Part shown: piece by piece, positions 35,869 to 45,857 of the stretch
How positions within the stretch are numbered: the first letter of the stretch is position 1
Layout of the letters: the number at the start of each line of letters is the position of its first letter
NCBI GenBank assembly: GCA_963710815.1
Contig: CAVQCA010000058.1
Coordinates: 1 to 64,000, forward strand
Reading direction: 5' to 3'
DNA length: 64,000 nucleotides
Source of the DNA: CAVQCA01 sp963710815
Lineage (GTDB): Bacteria > Pseudomonadota > Gammaproteobacteria > UBA9214
Notes under the pieces: model-generated
Database searches by the model: none
The model's input: the letters and a program-made list of their open reading frames with translations, nothing else
What the model was told of the DNA's origin: nothing
Position numbers and translations under genes: made by a program

Positions 35869-38800
35869 ATGAAGTGGTTGCTGCGCCTGCTGGCGTTCCT
35901 GCCGGTTCTGCTGTTGAACCTGGTCGTGCTGGTGGCCGGTGTGCTGCTCGTTCTCGATAACGAGGATTATCGTAGCGCCCTGGTCTGGACGGCCCGTACC
36001 TTTCTCGATGCCAGCCTGCAGATCAAGGGGCCGTTCGCGCTGCACCTTGGCCGGGAAGCCTCCCTGACGGCCGGCAAGGTCAGTCTGATCGCGAACGATG
36101 GCAGTTATTCACTGTCGGTGGGTGAATTCCGGACCCGCCTGCGGCTCGATCCCCTGGTGGAGGGGATATTCTGGGTGAAAAGCCTGGCGCTCGCCGATGT
36201 GCACCTGGAAATGAAACGAACGTCGCAGGCCGGCGGATTGAATTTACACGGTATCTCCCTCCCGACCTTTGTCGTTGAAGAAGCCCGGTTGCAGAATCTC
36301 TCTTTCGATTTCCAGGAATCGAATCCCGACAAAACGCACAAGCTCTCCCTGCGTGCACTTGTCTTGGATGATATCAACAACAGCGGTCCCCTCGGCATCA
36401 AGGGCAATGGTTTGTTCGATAACCGTCCCTTCAGCATCAGTGGCCATATGGATTCGCTGGTGCAACTCATCGATGCCGAACAGCCGTATGCAGTGCACCT
36501 CGATGTCACGAGCGGTACACTGCAGACTCACCTCGAGGGTTCGATAGCCAGGCCTCTCGAGGGCGCAGGTCTGGACCTGCGGCTGAACCTCGACGATTCC
36601 GATATCACCAAAACACTCAGACTCTGGGATGAAAGTGCGCCGCCGCTGGGTGTGCTGAGTGCACAGATGCTGCTGCGCGGTGACTACACCAACCCCCGCC
36701 TGGAACAGATCAGCGCCCGTCTGCGGCGCCCCGACCAGCTTGATTTGCATGTGACCGGCGAGATTGAGGATCTCAGGACACTTGGACAGGTGAAAATGCG
36801 GGTTGACGCCAAATCCAGCGACCCCTCCGTGACCTCCTGGCTGTTGTTCGATCAGCGGAACAAACTGAAATCGCTAACTGTCACGGGGACGGTGTATGCC
36901 AATGACGGCCGCTACCGGATAGAGGACTTGCAGGCACAGGCAAGGACACGCTCCGGTGTTCAGGTCGATGTCAGCGGCACCGCGGACATTCACAAAACGC
37001 TGCACAAACGCCCGCTTCAAGCCTCAGAACTTCAACTGGCGGTAGACTCACCCTCCACTAAAGCGCTTGCCAGCCTCGTTATGCCGCTCGCTAATGACTT
37101 TCCGGAGCTCGGACGCATCAGGATGAGCTCAAGGGTGATCCCTTACCGTGACGGCCTCAGTCTTGACGGCCTCAACCTGGCTATCGGTGGGCCCGGGCAA
37201 ATTCGTGTCACAGCCAGTGGCTCGATCGAGACCATCCCGTTCTCCGACCCGGCAGAAAAAACGTCGGGATTTAACCTGGCGGTGGATATGCAAGGGGCGA
37301 AAAGCACCTACCTGAACAAATACCTCAATCTGCAGCTGCCGGAACTGGGTAAGGTACGCGCCCAGGCGCGTGTCCGGGGCAGGGTGCCCGATATCTCGAT
37401 CGAGTCGCTGAGGCTGACCATCGGTCCTCCCAATCAACCCGTACTGAGGGCCAACGGAAGCGTCCGAACCGGATTCAGGCGACGCAGCAGCATGCTGGAT
37501 ATCGGCATCGATGTGGGGACCGCCAGGCTGGTCGCCGCGTTATCCGGCAAATCACCCTCTGCTTCCCTCGGCCGGTTGAAGGGTGCTATGACGGTGTCGG
37601 ACGCCGACGGCAGCTGGGGCGTGGATAAGTTCACGATGGTTTCAGCCCGGACCAGCCTGTTCCAGTTCAAGGTATCGGGCGCCCTGGACGATCTGGTCAA
37701 TCGCGATCAGGGTCGGATCAGGACGATGTTCGAAATCGATGATGTTCCCGCGCTGGGCAGGGTGCTGGGTGTCGATCTGACCGGCATCTCGCCCTATCGG
37801 GGTCGTGGGCTTCTCGAGATTCACAGGGGCCGTCTGAACTATGAAGCAAGCAACACCGTGGGCAGCACGACGTCCCGAACCCGGCTGACGGGGTCACTGA
37901 CGGGTAACCGACCCCGACTCAAGGGCAGGCTCGACATACCGGTATTGAATCTGGCGGATTTTGGAATAGGCAGCCAAGCGCAGGGGCACCAGGCCGACGG
38001 TGTTACGGCGAACGCTGCGGGAAACAGCTACTTTCTCAGCCGACGACCGCTGGACCTGAGCTTTTTACGGGACTTCGATCTCGATCTGACAGTCGCCGTA
38101 GAAGCCGTAGCAGGTACGGATTTCAGCCTCAAACGTCTGGATGCCAGGCTCAATCTGCAGGACGCGGTGCTGCGTGCTTCACCCGTGCGGCTGGAATTTC
38201 AGGGGGGGCCATCCACTCTGGATCTGGAAATCAACGCGCGGGCGAAGCCCGTCTTCAATCTCAAGGTATCCGGTGACGACCTGTTGCTGGGCCCGCTGCT
38301 GGCGCAGATCCAGAACGACGTCCCCGTGAAAGGCTATGTCAATCTGCTGGTCGATGTCAGCGGTCGTGGTGGTTCCCCGCATGAAATGGCATCCAGTCTT
38401 GATGGAAAATTCAGCTTTGGACTGGAAGACGCCAGAGTGCCGCGTAAATACGTGGAGTTTCTCGCCGTCGATGTATTTGGCTGGGTGATAAATACCGCCA
38501 CACACCGCGATCCCTACGCCAAGCTTGATTGTGTCATGGCGGGATTCGACATCAAGGATGGTGTTGCCGCGAGCACTCTGCTGGCAGCGGAAGGTCCCAA
38601 ACTTTCTGCCACGGGGACGGCCACGTTTGATCTCGGAGACGAAACGATGGATGTAACACTGCTCCCGAAACAGAGAAAGATCTGGTTCTCGGAACTGGCT
38701 CCCGTGCATATCAAGGGTCCATGGCGCGACCCCGAGGTTACGGCATTACCCATCAAGTCGGCGGTCACGAGCCTGGGTCCCCTGATGTTGACGCCGGCGA

Positions 38801-38931
38801 TGCCCATGGTGGCGATTCCGGCAATCCTGGGAGAGAGGTTATGGACGACCCTCCACGAGCATGGCAGGCGGCAGGGTGGTTGCACGAAACTCGTGAAAAA
38901 GATCGAAAAATGGAAGAAAAAGGGCGAATGA
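35869..38931 (+). CDS. AsmA-family inner-membrane-anchored protein
   Basis: The 1020-residue product begins with one membrane helix (MKWLLRLLAFLPVLLLNLVV and following). It continues as a long beta-rich periplasmic region typical of AsmA proteins (GEFRTRLRLDPLVEGIFWVKSLALADVHLEM near the N-terminus). The conserved C-terminal AsmA_2-like part contains GYVNLLVDVSGRGGSPHEMASSLDG and ends with LAPVHIKGPWRDPEV. AsmA-like proteins are thought to bridge the periplasm and move phospholipids to the outer membrane. The ATG at 35869 follows caggga; earlier in-frame starts read through the terminator and are rejected. Confidence 0.85.
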   Translation: MKWLLRLLAFLPVLLLNLVVLVAGVLLVLDNEDYRSALVWTARTFLDASLQIKGPFALHLGREASLTAGKVSLIANDGSYSLSVGEFRTRLRLDPLVEGIFWVKSLALADVHLEMKRTSQAGGLNLHGISLPTFVVEEARLQNLSFDFQESNPDKTHKLSLRALVLDDINNSGPLGIKGNGLFDNRPFSISGHMDSLVQLIDAEQPYAVHLDVTSGTLQTHLEGSIARPLEGAGLDLRLNLDDSDITKTLRLWDESAPPLGVLSAQMLLRGDYTNPRLEQISARLRRPDQLDLHVTGEIEDLRTLGQVKMRVDAKSSDPSVTSWLLFDQRNKLKSLTVTGTVYANDGRYRIEDLQAQARTRSGVQVDVSGTADIHKTLHKRPLQASELQLAVDSPSTKALASLVMPLANDFPELGRIRMSSRVIPYRDGLSLDGLNLAIGGPGQIRVTASGSIETIPFSDPAEKTSGFNLAVDMQGAKSTYLNKYLNLQLPELGKVRAQARVRGRVPDISIESLRLTIGPPNQPVLRANGSVRTGFRRRSSMLDIGIDVGTARLVAALSGKSPSASLGRLKGAMTVSDADGSWGVDKFTMVSARTSLFQFKVSGALDDLVNRDQGRIRTMFEIDDVPALGRVLGVDLTGISPYRGRGLLEIHRGRLNYEASNTVGSTTSRTRLTGSLTGNRPRLKGRLDIPVLNLADFGIGSQAQGHQADGVTANAAGNSYFLSRRPLDLSFLRDFDLDLTVAVEAVAGTDFSLKRLDARLNLQDAVLRASPVRLEFQGGPSTLDLEINARAKPVFNLKVSGDDLLLGPLLAQIQNDVPVKGYVNLLVDVSGRGGSPHEMASSLDGKFSFGLEDARVPRKYVEFLAVDVFGWVINTATHRDPYAKLDCVMAGFDIKDGVAASTLLAAEGPKLSATGTATFDLGDETMDVTLLPKQRKIWFSELAPVHIKGPWRDPEVTALPIKSAVTSLGPLMLTPAMPMVAIPAILGERLWTTLHEHGRRQGGCTKLVKKIEKWKKKGE

Positions 38932-39135
38932 CCACCGCCATGCGCCGTACCCGGAGGCCTGCGATTCACTTCGCACGGTACCCAGAAGCGTCTGGCACGG
39001 CGGGTGCCGTGCGGTTGACGGAACGGGTTCGCCCAAGACCGTGTTATTCGGGTGCCGCGTAGTCAGACTCTGACTTGACCCGGCCGGATAAGGATCGGGA
39101 TGCCTGCTTGAGACATGGATTCCGTGGTTTTTCGG

Positions 39136-39509
39136 ACATCTGACAGGAATGGCACTCAGTTAAGTCGAAATCGTGATAAATAGCCACGGAATCCACGGAA
39201 GACACAGAAATTATCTGTGAATATTCCGTGTTTTCCGTGTGCTTCCGTGGCCATTGGTTCTTTAATATAAGAACGATATCCCTTAGCGTGAAAAAAATAC
39301 GGAGATAGACACGACACAAACCCTCGCCGTCTCTAAGAGACACGATAGAGGAGGAGCTTCCTCGCTCGTGGGCCTCAGTCAAGCACCGCCCAAGGTGCCT
39401 CTAACTTTGGTCATCCGGTGAGGAAGAGTTGATTGACAGCATTTTTCATGCTGCGGGGTGGTGAGTCAATCGCCATGAGCGTTAAGTAAGCGCCATTCAC
39501 ATCTGACAG
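39136..39509. mobile_element. Palindromic mobile repeat with 11-bp target duplication (copy 2)
   Basis: The element runs from 39147 (gaatggcactcagttaag) to 39498 (...cttacttaacgc read on the complement, ending gccattc). A perfect 11-bp direct repeat acatctgacag lies at 39136-39146 and 39499-39509. It holds the ccacggaatccacgg palindrome (39184-39251) but is longer than the 142-bp copy at 57192, with about 220 extra bases between the palindrome and the right end. Those bases include hairpins (cagcat/atgctg near 39438-39455) and no gene. The rest of the 38932-39557 gap shows nothing else. Confidence 0.82.
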
Positions 39510-39557
39510 GACTTATAATCCCTGCCTTCATTCGTGTACCGGCATCGAGGAGTCGTA

Positions 39558-40166
39558 ATGAACCAACGGAAGCCAGTCCTGCTTTTCCTTCCAATCATGG
39601 TCATCATGCTGCTTGCGGGATGCGCCCGGCAGCAGCCGGTCATACCCGGGGCAACTCATGCGCGGCCCATGCCTTTCACTGTCGTATCGACCCTGGACTC
39701 GACGGCTGATGTGTCTTCGGCGGCAAGTTTCGGCTGGGCCCCGAGGATGCGGGAGATACTCAGCGATCCCCACAAAGGTGATATACCCGAGAAGGAGGCG
39801 ATCGAGAAGGCCATCACCAGTGCACTGACCAGCAAAGGTTACGAATATACCTGGAGGACCAGACAGGCAGACCTTCAGGTCGGTTACGTGGTGGTTCTGG
39901 ATGGCGCGCTGTCGGACAAGGAACTCAATAGCCGCTACGGTCTCCAGCCCAGCCTGAATCTCCAGGCACCGGACAGCTTTCGTTATGAGAAAGGCACGCT
40001 CGTTATCGACATCACAGACAGGAAAACCGGACGTTCTGTCTGGCGTGGTGCGTTGCAGGGTTTCGCGGATCTGCACCTGTCGAAGGAGGACCGGCAGGAT
40101 CGTCTCAATGACATGGTGAGGTTCATGCTGGCGAGATTTCCAGCACGGGCAAAGGTTTCGCAATAA
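39558..40166 (+). CDS. DUF4136-type lipoprotein
   Basis: The 202-residue product has a lipoprotein signal with lipobox LLAGC. A domain with EKEAIEKAITSALTSKGYEYTWRTRQADLQVGYVV follows, then RYEKGTLVIDITDRKTGRSVWRGALQGFAD, the pattern of DUF4136 lipoproteins. The ATG at 39558 follows gagga. It probably resides at the outer membrane. Function is unknown. It stands alone, 223 bases upstream of maeB. Confidence 0.82.
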   Translation: MNQRKPVLLFLPIMVIMLLAGCARQQPVIPGATHARPMPFTVVSTLDSTADVSSAASFGWAPRMREILSDPHKGDIPEKEAIEKAITSALTSKGYEYTWRTRQADLQVGYVVVLDGALSDKELNSRYGLQPSLNLQAPDSFRYEKGTLVIDITDRKTGRSVWRGALQGFADLHLSKEDRQDRLNDMVRFMLARFPARAKVSQ

Positions 40167-40389
40167 TCCCGGTGCGTGTGGAGACGACTACTGCTGAACC
40201 CTTGCCGGAATCCCAACGATCGGGAGGGCAGTGGTTTTTTCAGGCTACGCCGGTTGCCCCTGGCGTCCGTGTGCCCGGGGCTGTCGATAGATTACAATGG
40301 CGTCCGTACCGCATGCCGCGGCGTTATCCTGATGGCAACGACCGGGATTTCGACGACTTCTTGTGTGTAACCAGAAATAACCGACCAAG

Positions 40390-42675
40390 ATGACTACTGA
40401 TATAAAGGAATCCGCGCTCGATTACCACCGCCTGCCTGTTGCCGGCAAGATCGCTGTCGAGACAACCAAACGCATGCTGACCCAGCATGACCTGTCGCTG
40501 GCCTACACACCCGGGGTTGCGGCGGTATGTGAAGCGATCGTCGATAACGTCGACACCGTCAGGGATTATACGGCACGCGGCAATCTCGTCGCGGTGATTA
40601 CCAACGGTACAGCCGTGCTCGGCCTGGGGAATATCGGTCCCTATGCGGCGAAGCCGGTGATGGAAGGCAAGGCCGCCCTGTTCAAGACCTTCGCGGATAT
40701 CGATGTCTTCGACCTCGAACTCGATGCGGGCGATCCGGATAAGTTTGTCGATGCCGTGGCGGCGCTGGCGCCGACCTTCGGCGGCATCAACCTCGAGGAC
40801 ATCAAGGCACCGGAATGTTTCGATATTGAGCGGAAACTGATCGAGCGTCTTGATATACCGGTCTTTCACGATGATCAGCACGGCACGGCGATTGTCGTGG
40901 CGGCGGCCATCCGCAATGGACTACGGGTGGCCGGCAAGCGCATCGAGGACGTGAAACTGGTCTGTTCGGGGGCCGGTGCGGCCGCGATCGCCTGTCTGGA
41001 CCTGCTGGTCTCAATGGGGCTGAGGAAGGACAATGTCTTCGTCTGTGATCGCAAGGGCGTGCTATATGAAGGGCGTGAGGGTGTGGATGACCCGCAGAAG
41101 TCGAGGTATGTGCGGGCGACCGGTTTGAGTACCCTGCACGAAGCCATTGTCGGCGCGGATATTTTCCTCGGTCTGTCCGGTCCGGGTGTCCTGAACGGTG
41201 ATGATGTCAAGCGGATGGCGGACCGCCCCTTTATCCTGGCGCTGGCGAACCCGGTTCCGGAAATCCTGCCGGAGATCGCCCATGCCGCACGCGGTGATGT
41301 ACTTATGGCAACCGGCCGGTCCGACTATCCGAATCAGGTCAACAACGTTTTGTGTTTCCCTTTCCTGTTTCGCGGCGCGCTGGATGTCGGCGCCACGGTC
41401 ATCAATCATGAGATGAAGATTGCCTGCGTCAAGGCGCTGGCCGACCTGACGCTCGAGGAAACCTCCGACTGTGTCAGCGCGGCCTATCGTGGCGAAACCT
41501 TCCACTTCGGCCCGGAATATCTGTTGCCCAAGCCTTTTGACCGGCGCCTCATGAGTCGTATTGCGGTTAGCGTGGCTCGCGCAGCCATGGACAGCGGCAT
41601 CGCAAAACGCCCTCTTCAGGATCTCGTCGCCTATCGGCGCAAGCTGCAGGACTACCGTTTCAGAACCAGCGTGCTGATGCGCCCGATCTTTGATCTGGTA
41701 CGCCAGCATCCGCAACGTATCATGTTCGCGGAAGGAGAATCTTCCCGCGTTCTGCAGGCGCTGCAGGTTATCGTGGAGGAGGAGCTTTGCCGGCCTGTGC
41801 TGGTTGGTCGTCGCGAGCGGATCGAGGCAAAACTCGGTGAGCTTGGCATGCGATTGCGACCTGACCAGGATTTCGGGGTCGTGGATCCGGCGGAGGGCGG
41901 GTTACAGGATCAGGACGGGTTGAGTGCCAGCGGCTGGCTTGCCGGGAGCGGGGTTACACCCGCTTCGGCGCAACAGCTGGTGCGCACGAACGCTACGGTA
42001 CTGTCGGCCGTGCGTCTGCGTCGGCGCATGGTTGACGGGGTAATATGCGGCGTCCGGGGTGATTTCTGTGCGCATTTGAATCATATCCGGAATATCGTCG
42101 GTTGCGGGGAGAATGTCCGGAATCTGTCGACCGTGAATCTGGTAATCACGCGGCAGGGTCCGCTGTTTGTCACGGATACCCAGGTGGAGATCAAGCCTGA
42201 CCCGGAGCATCTGGCGGACGTCGTGCTGATGGCTGCGAAGGTCGTGGAACGGTTCGGTATCAAGCCCAGGGTGGCATTCGTGTCTCACGCGGAATGTGGC
42301 GGAAGAGACAGGGAACATATGCAAGGCGCCACCTCGGTCATCGAGATACTGAACAGTCGTGCACCGGATCTGGAAGTGACGGGTGACATGGGCATCGAGG
42401 CCGCTCTGTCCGCGCAGGGCGATAACGGTGCACCTTATCCAGGGCACGGCGCTCCGGCTAACCTCCTTGTCATGCAGAATCTCGCGGCGGCAGGAATCGC
42501 GCTGGGCGTGATGAAAAATATAGGGAATGCGGTAGATGTGGGACCGATACTCGTCGGATCGAGACTTCCGGTACACATTCTCAGTAATGCCGTTACCGTG
42601 CGAGGTATCGTCAATATGACCGCCATGGCTGCTGCTGACGCCATGGCGGGGTGTGGCCCATGGTTACAGGGGTAA
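40390..42675 (+). CDS. maeB: NADP-dependent malic enzyme with phosphotransacetylase-like domain
   Basis: The 761-residue enzyme decarboxylates malate to pyruvate with reduction of NADP. The malic domain (about 1-420) shows LSLAYTPGVA, the catalytic region VFHDDQHGTA and the nucleotide-binding VCSGAGAAAIACLDLL. The C-terminal part (about 430-755) is a phosphotransacetylase-like regulatory domain (IMFAEGESSRVLQAL). This is the MaeB architecture; the C-terminal domain usually binds acetyl-CoA as an effector. Length matches E. coli MaeB (759). Its 3' end overlaps the convergent DUF5658 gene by 12 bases. Confidence 0.95.
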   Translation: MTTDIKESALDYHRLPVAGKIAVETTKRMLTQHDLSLAYTPGVAAVCEAIVDNVDTVRDYTARGNLVAVITNGTAVLGLGNIGPYAAKPVMEGKAALFKTFADIDVFDLELDAGDPDKFVDAVAALAPTFGGINLEDIKAPECFDIERKLIERLDIPVFHDDQHGTAIVVAAAIRNGLRVAGKRIEDVKLVCSGAGAAAIACLDLLVSMGLRKDNVFVCDRKGVLYEGREGVDDPQKSRYVRATGLSTLHEAIVGADIFLGLSGPGVLNGDDVKRMADRPFILALANPVPEILPEIAHAARGDVLMATGRSDYPNQVNNVLCFPFLFRGALDVGATVINHEMKIACVKALADLTLEETSDCVSAAYRGETFHFGPEYLLPKPFDRRLMSRIAVSVARAAMDSGIAKRPLQDLVAYRRKLQDYRFRTSVLMRPIFDLVRQHPQRIMFAEGESSRVLQALQVIVEEELCRPVLVGRRERIEAKLGELGMRLRPDQDFGVVDPAEGGLQDQDGLSASGWLAGSGVTPASAQQLVRTNATVLSAVRLRRRMVDGVICGVRGDFCAHLNHIRNIVGCGENVRNLSTVNLVITRQGPLFVTDTQVEIKPDPEHLADVVLMAAKVVERFGIKPRVAFVSHAECGGRDREHMQGATSVIEILNSRAPDLEVTGDMGIEAALSAQGDNGAPYPGHGAPANLLVMQNLAAAGIALGVMKNIGNAVDVGPILVGSRLPVHILSNAVTVRGIVNMTAMAAADAMAGCGPWLQG

Positions 42676-43143
42676 CTCGCCAAGAAGAATGATTTCGTGC
42701 GCTATCAGCAGGGCGTAAAGCGACATCAGGGTGTACAGGAGATATCGAACTGGCAAGATCTTATAGAGATTGAAGTTGAAATGAATGACCATGACGAGCA
42801 CCGCCAGCGTGGTGAGGGCGATTTTTGCCGTGGCAAAGGTACGTATGTCCTTCTTTATCAACCAGTCCATGAGGGTATTCATTTCAACCGCGCCGTGACT
42901 TAAAAGAATCAGCGTCAGGAAGGCATCCATGCATGACAGCAGAATAATGAGCACACCGGCAATCAGCAACCAGGGTTCATACCAGTCTACATACTTGTTC
43001 AACAGGTCGTCCTTTCGACGCGAGTGACGACGGCGCAGGATAAACAGCGCCCCGTACAGGGAACGGAAGGATAAGCGTCGCCGGTCATTTCGCCGCCGCT
43101 CAATGGCCCTCTCGTCAGTGCTTCGGGCATCCGGATTGGTCAT
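42664..43143 (-). CDS. DUF5658-type membrane protein
   Basis: The 159-residue product has a basic, Arg-rich cytoplasmic N-terminus (RRRNDRRRLSFRSLYGALF) and three membrane helices (LLIAGVLIILLSCMDAFLTLILL, TAKIALTTLAVLVMVIHF and YLLYTLMSLYALLIAHEI). The MDAFLTLILLSHGAVEMN segment is the recognisable DUF5658 feature. Function is unknown. It converges with maeB. Confidence 0.72.
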   Translation of the reverse strand: MTNPDARSTDERAIERRRNDRRRLSFRSLYGALFILRRRHSRRKDDLLNKYVDWYEPWLLIAGVLIILLSCMDAFLTLILLSHGAVEMNTLMDWLIKKDIRTFATAKIALTTLAVLVMVIHFNFNLYKILPVRYLLYTLMSLYALLIAHEIILLGELPL

Positions 43144-43836
43144 GTCGGGAGATGAATACCTGGATGCAGAACAAAAGGTTTCATTATCTTCATGTGTGTT
43201 TGGTCAGGTATATTATGTAACAAGCTGAAAAAAAAGAGTAAGTTTTAAAAGATGGTGTTGCATTTCCGGCGTCGTGCCGGCTCATGGCGCTGCAGTGGCT
43301 ATTCTTCATTATTGACGTCGCCAGGTATGTGATCCTTGAAGACGGGAAGAACACCGGACATCCGATGGCGAGACTCCTATCGACCAAATACCACGATATA
43401 TTTATCAGTAAATGGATATTTTGAAATATACGAAAATATTGCCTTGTGATTGGCGGCATTCAGCCATACCCGAGTCTCCAAAGTCCCGGGAGCCTGTCGG
43501 ATTCAGATAATCGTGGCGAAGATGGTGGGGGAAAGTGGCCATAGTTCCCCGATATTGGGGGGCACGAAGCGAGAGACGAAGGGGCGATGAGCCGCTCTCC
43601 CGTTATCGCAGTAGATGGACTCTAGATCCGACAGACTCCTGGCAGCCCTGCCACCGTTGCCTGGCGTTCAATCTCACGACTAACAGCAGGGTATTGTTTT
43701 CCTGTATTTTAAAAATTGTTTTTGATATGTTAACGGTAGTTATTAATGAACGTATATTCGTTGGAATGTTGTTCGAATTAATAATTACTATGGATTTTTT
43801 GGCTGGCAACCCGATTAACCTGGAGGAGACAAAATA
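43144..43836. other. Intergenic region with a mobile repeat
   Basis: No gene is evident. The left half must promote the leftward DUF5658 gene. The middle holds the element at 43489-43639. The right part (43690-43800) is strongly AT-rich and likely carries the promoter of the SCP2 gene, whose ribosome site ctggagg lies at 43819-43825. No clear consensus boxes can be chosen among several AT-rich candidates. Confidence 0.45.
43489..43639. mobile_element. Diverged copy of the ggagcctgtcgga element
   Basis: A 151-bp segment starts ggagcctgtcggattcaga and ends with the inverted, slightly diverged gatccgacagactcc. Internal parts ggtggggg...ccatagt and tccccgatatt align with the element at 22620. 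The TA junctions seen in that copy are not evident, so this copy is older. Confidence 0.72.
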
Positions 43837-44232
43837 ATGGCGGATCTATTTTCCGATGAGTGGATGAAGAACTTCATGAATCAGTGGAACAGTGAGCCAG
43901 AGCTTGCGGATGCCCTTGCAAAAATTAATTTTGACTCGGTCATCGGCTATGGTTTTGATGGTGAGGACAAGCCACGCGGTGTCCTGACGGTGGAGAATGG
44001 AAAGGCGGTATCTGCCGGGACTTACAACGGAGAAACATTAAACTGGGATTTGCGGGCATCGTTCGACCACTGGAACAAATGGCTCGCCAAACCACCCGGT
44101 ATGATGGGTCTCGGCATGGCCTATACCTCCCGTAAACTGAAGTTTAATGTGGGTGATTATGGTGCAATGGTCAAGGATCCGCGAATGGCTGGCCCGTTCA
44201 TAAAGAGCTTTGCGGTGATGGGGCGTGCTTGA
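43837..44232 (+). CDS. SCP2 sterol-binding-domain protein
   Basis: The 131-residue protein is a single SCP-2-like domain, with SVIGYGFDGEDKPRGVLTVENGKA in the beta sheet and the helix DLRASFDHWNKWLA. It ends with a small hydrophobic helical tail. Such domains bind hydrophobic ligands (lipids, acyl-CoA or quinones) in the cytosol. A strong ggagg site precedes the ATG. It opens the long rightward run that includes the RND pump and sulfur-globule-type protein, though a 327-base gap follows. Confidence 0.8.
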   Translation: MADLFSDEWMKNFMNQWNSEPELADALAKINFDSVIGYGFDGEDKPRGVLTVENGKAVSAGTYNGETLNWDLRASFDHWNKWLAKPPGMMGLGMAYTSRKLKFNVGDYGAMVKDPRMAGPFIKSFAVMGRA

Positions 44233-44364
44233 AACGGTTTCATGAACAACCCCCGGTTTTGATGTGCGGATTGACGCCGAATGTGTTTCCTCACCACCAA
44301 ATCGAAATAAGAAATATGTCAAGGATTCCCTGAATAGTGTCGATCCAGAAAGAAATAAGCTCAC

Positions 44365-44430
44365 CGCAAAGGCGCAAAGAACGCAAAGTTTTTAATTGTT
44401 TTTATTAAAGAATTTCTTTGCGCCTTTGCG
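44365..44430. repeat. Palindromic repeat cgcaaaggcgcaaag
   Basis: A perfect 15-bp inverted repeat (44365-44379 and 44416-44430) is separated by 36 AT-rich bases that include gaacgcaaag and attctttg subrepeats. It lies in the 327-base gap between the SCP2 gene and the RND adaptor. It could form a transcript hairpin. It resembles dispersed intergenic palindromes; no second copy is seen in this window. The remainder of the 44233-44559 gap shows nothing else. Confidence 0.7.
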
Positions 44431-44559
44431 ATAAAAGCGGTGTTTATGGACGGGCACTGGATTTTATTGATCTGTTGGTCAGGAGAGCGCTGTCTATCGA
44501 CGGTGCAGCTATTTTTTTAATGAACCTGCCCATAAATTTTACGTGCATGAGGATTACCC

Positions 44560-45672
44560 ATGTTAATCACAAAAAATACTGCCCTCGGTCTCTTGTGCGC
44601 ATTCCTGTGTGGTCCCGTCGTCTATGCGCAAACCTCGCCCGAGACAGTGATTACAGTCCCCAGCGTTCCGGTCGGCGGCACCGTCACTCTGGGTGGCACC
44701 GTTGTCCCTTACAAGGAAGCCACCCTGTCGGCGCAGTTGCCTGGACGTGTCGCCAGCATCTCCGGTGAAGAAGGGGACAGCTTCGACGAGGGAGCAGTAC
44801 TGCTGACCATCACTGACGCCGATTTGCTGGCACAGCGCCGCGCGGCGTTTGCAAACCTGTCCAATGCCGATGCGGCGCTGCGCAATGCCGGCGTACAGTA
44901 TTCCAGGCAGTGGGTTTCACCTTATGGCGGTCAGCAGAATCAAATGATGGGCGGGATGGATTCGCTGATGCGTAATTTCAGCAACCCGATGAACAGCTTT
45001 ATGGGTTCCAGTTCTCCGGGCTATGAACGGGGCGCCGATCTCTATTCGTACAGCACTCGGGTGGAGCAGGCGCGCAATCAACTGGTAGCGGCCAAGGCCA
45101 AAATCGAGGAGATCGATACCAAGCTTCGTGATACCAAGTCCATCGCCCCGTTTGCCGGCGTGATCACCAAGAAACTGGTCGAGGTCGGTGACCCGGTACA
45201 GCCTGGGATGCCGCTGCTCATGTTTGCGGATACTTCCCAGTTGCAGATCCAGGTTGAGATACCCGCACGCCTGATGCCCGGCGTGAAGAAGGGCATGGTT
45301 GTACCGGCCAAGCTGGATGTCGGTAATATCAGTCTCGAGGCACGGGTAGAGCAGATTTACCCCATGGCGGATCCAGACCGGCATACGGTTACCGTCAAGT
45401 TTGATTTGCCACGAGGAGCCCCCGCCGGGGCCGGGATGTATGCCGAGGTTGTCATCAACGATATCAACGCCAATGTGCATAATCTGCCCGTCGTGCCCAA
45501 GAACGCACTGGTCTGGCGCGGCAGCCTGCCGGGCCTCTATGTGCTGACCCAGGACAACAAGCGTGAATTGCGGCTGGTGCGTACGGGCGATGATGTCGGG
45601 GTTGACGGAGTTGCAATACTCTCAGGGATCAGACCCGGTGAACGCATCATTGTGGGAGCACCGGGGAGCTGA
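44560..45672 (+). CDS. RND efflux periplasmic adaptor (membrane fusion protein)
   Basis: The 370-residue product has a signal peptide (about 1-23). The lipoyl-type half GTVVPYKEATLSAQLPGRVASI is followed by a helical hairpin (about 85-185) and the second lipoyl half SIAPFAGVITKKLVEVGDPV. A beta-barrel and a membrane-proximal domain end PGERIIVGAP. The hairpin contains a Met/Gly/Ser/Tyr-rich insertion (QQNQMMGGMDSLM to SYSTR). It should link the RND pump to an outer-membrane channel, but no TolC-like gene is in the window. It is encoded 185 bases before the pump. Confidence 0.9.
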   Translation: MLITKNTALGLLCAFLCGPVVYAQTSPETVITVPSVPVGGTVTLGGTVVPYKEATLSAQLPGRVASISGEEGDSFDEGAVLLTITDADLLAQRRAAFANLSNADAALRNAGVQYSRQWVSPYGGQQNQMMGGMDSLMRNFSNPMNSFMGSSSPGYERGADLYSYSTRVEQARNQLVAAKAKIEEIDTKLRDTKSIAPFAGVITKKLVEVGDPVQPGMPLLMFADTSQLQIQVEIPARLMPGVKKGMVVPAKLDVGNISLEARVEQIYPMADPDRHTVTVKFDLPRGAPAGAGMYAEVVINDINANVHNLPVVPKNALVWRGSLPGLYVLTQDNKRELRLVRTGDDVGVDGVAILSGIRPGERIIVGAPGS

Positions 45673-45857
45673 TGACAGCCCCGCGACTGACGGGTTGAGT
45701 CGCCTGGACAATGTCGCTATGGCGAGCGTTTATGAGGTACTGCGGCTGAGAATGGGTTTTCCCCGGGTCGCGGGACGATTGCAGGGAGTCCAACCGGGCA
45801 ACGAAAGGCTCTGTCCAACATCTTGAGAGAAAACATATAAAAAGGCGGGATTAACGT

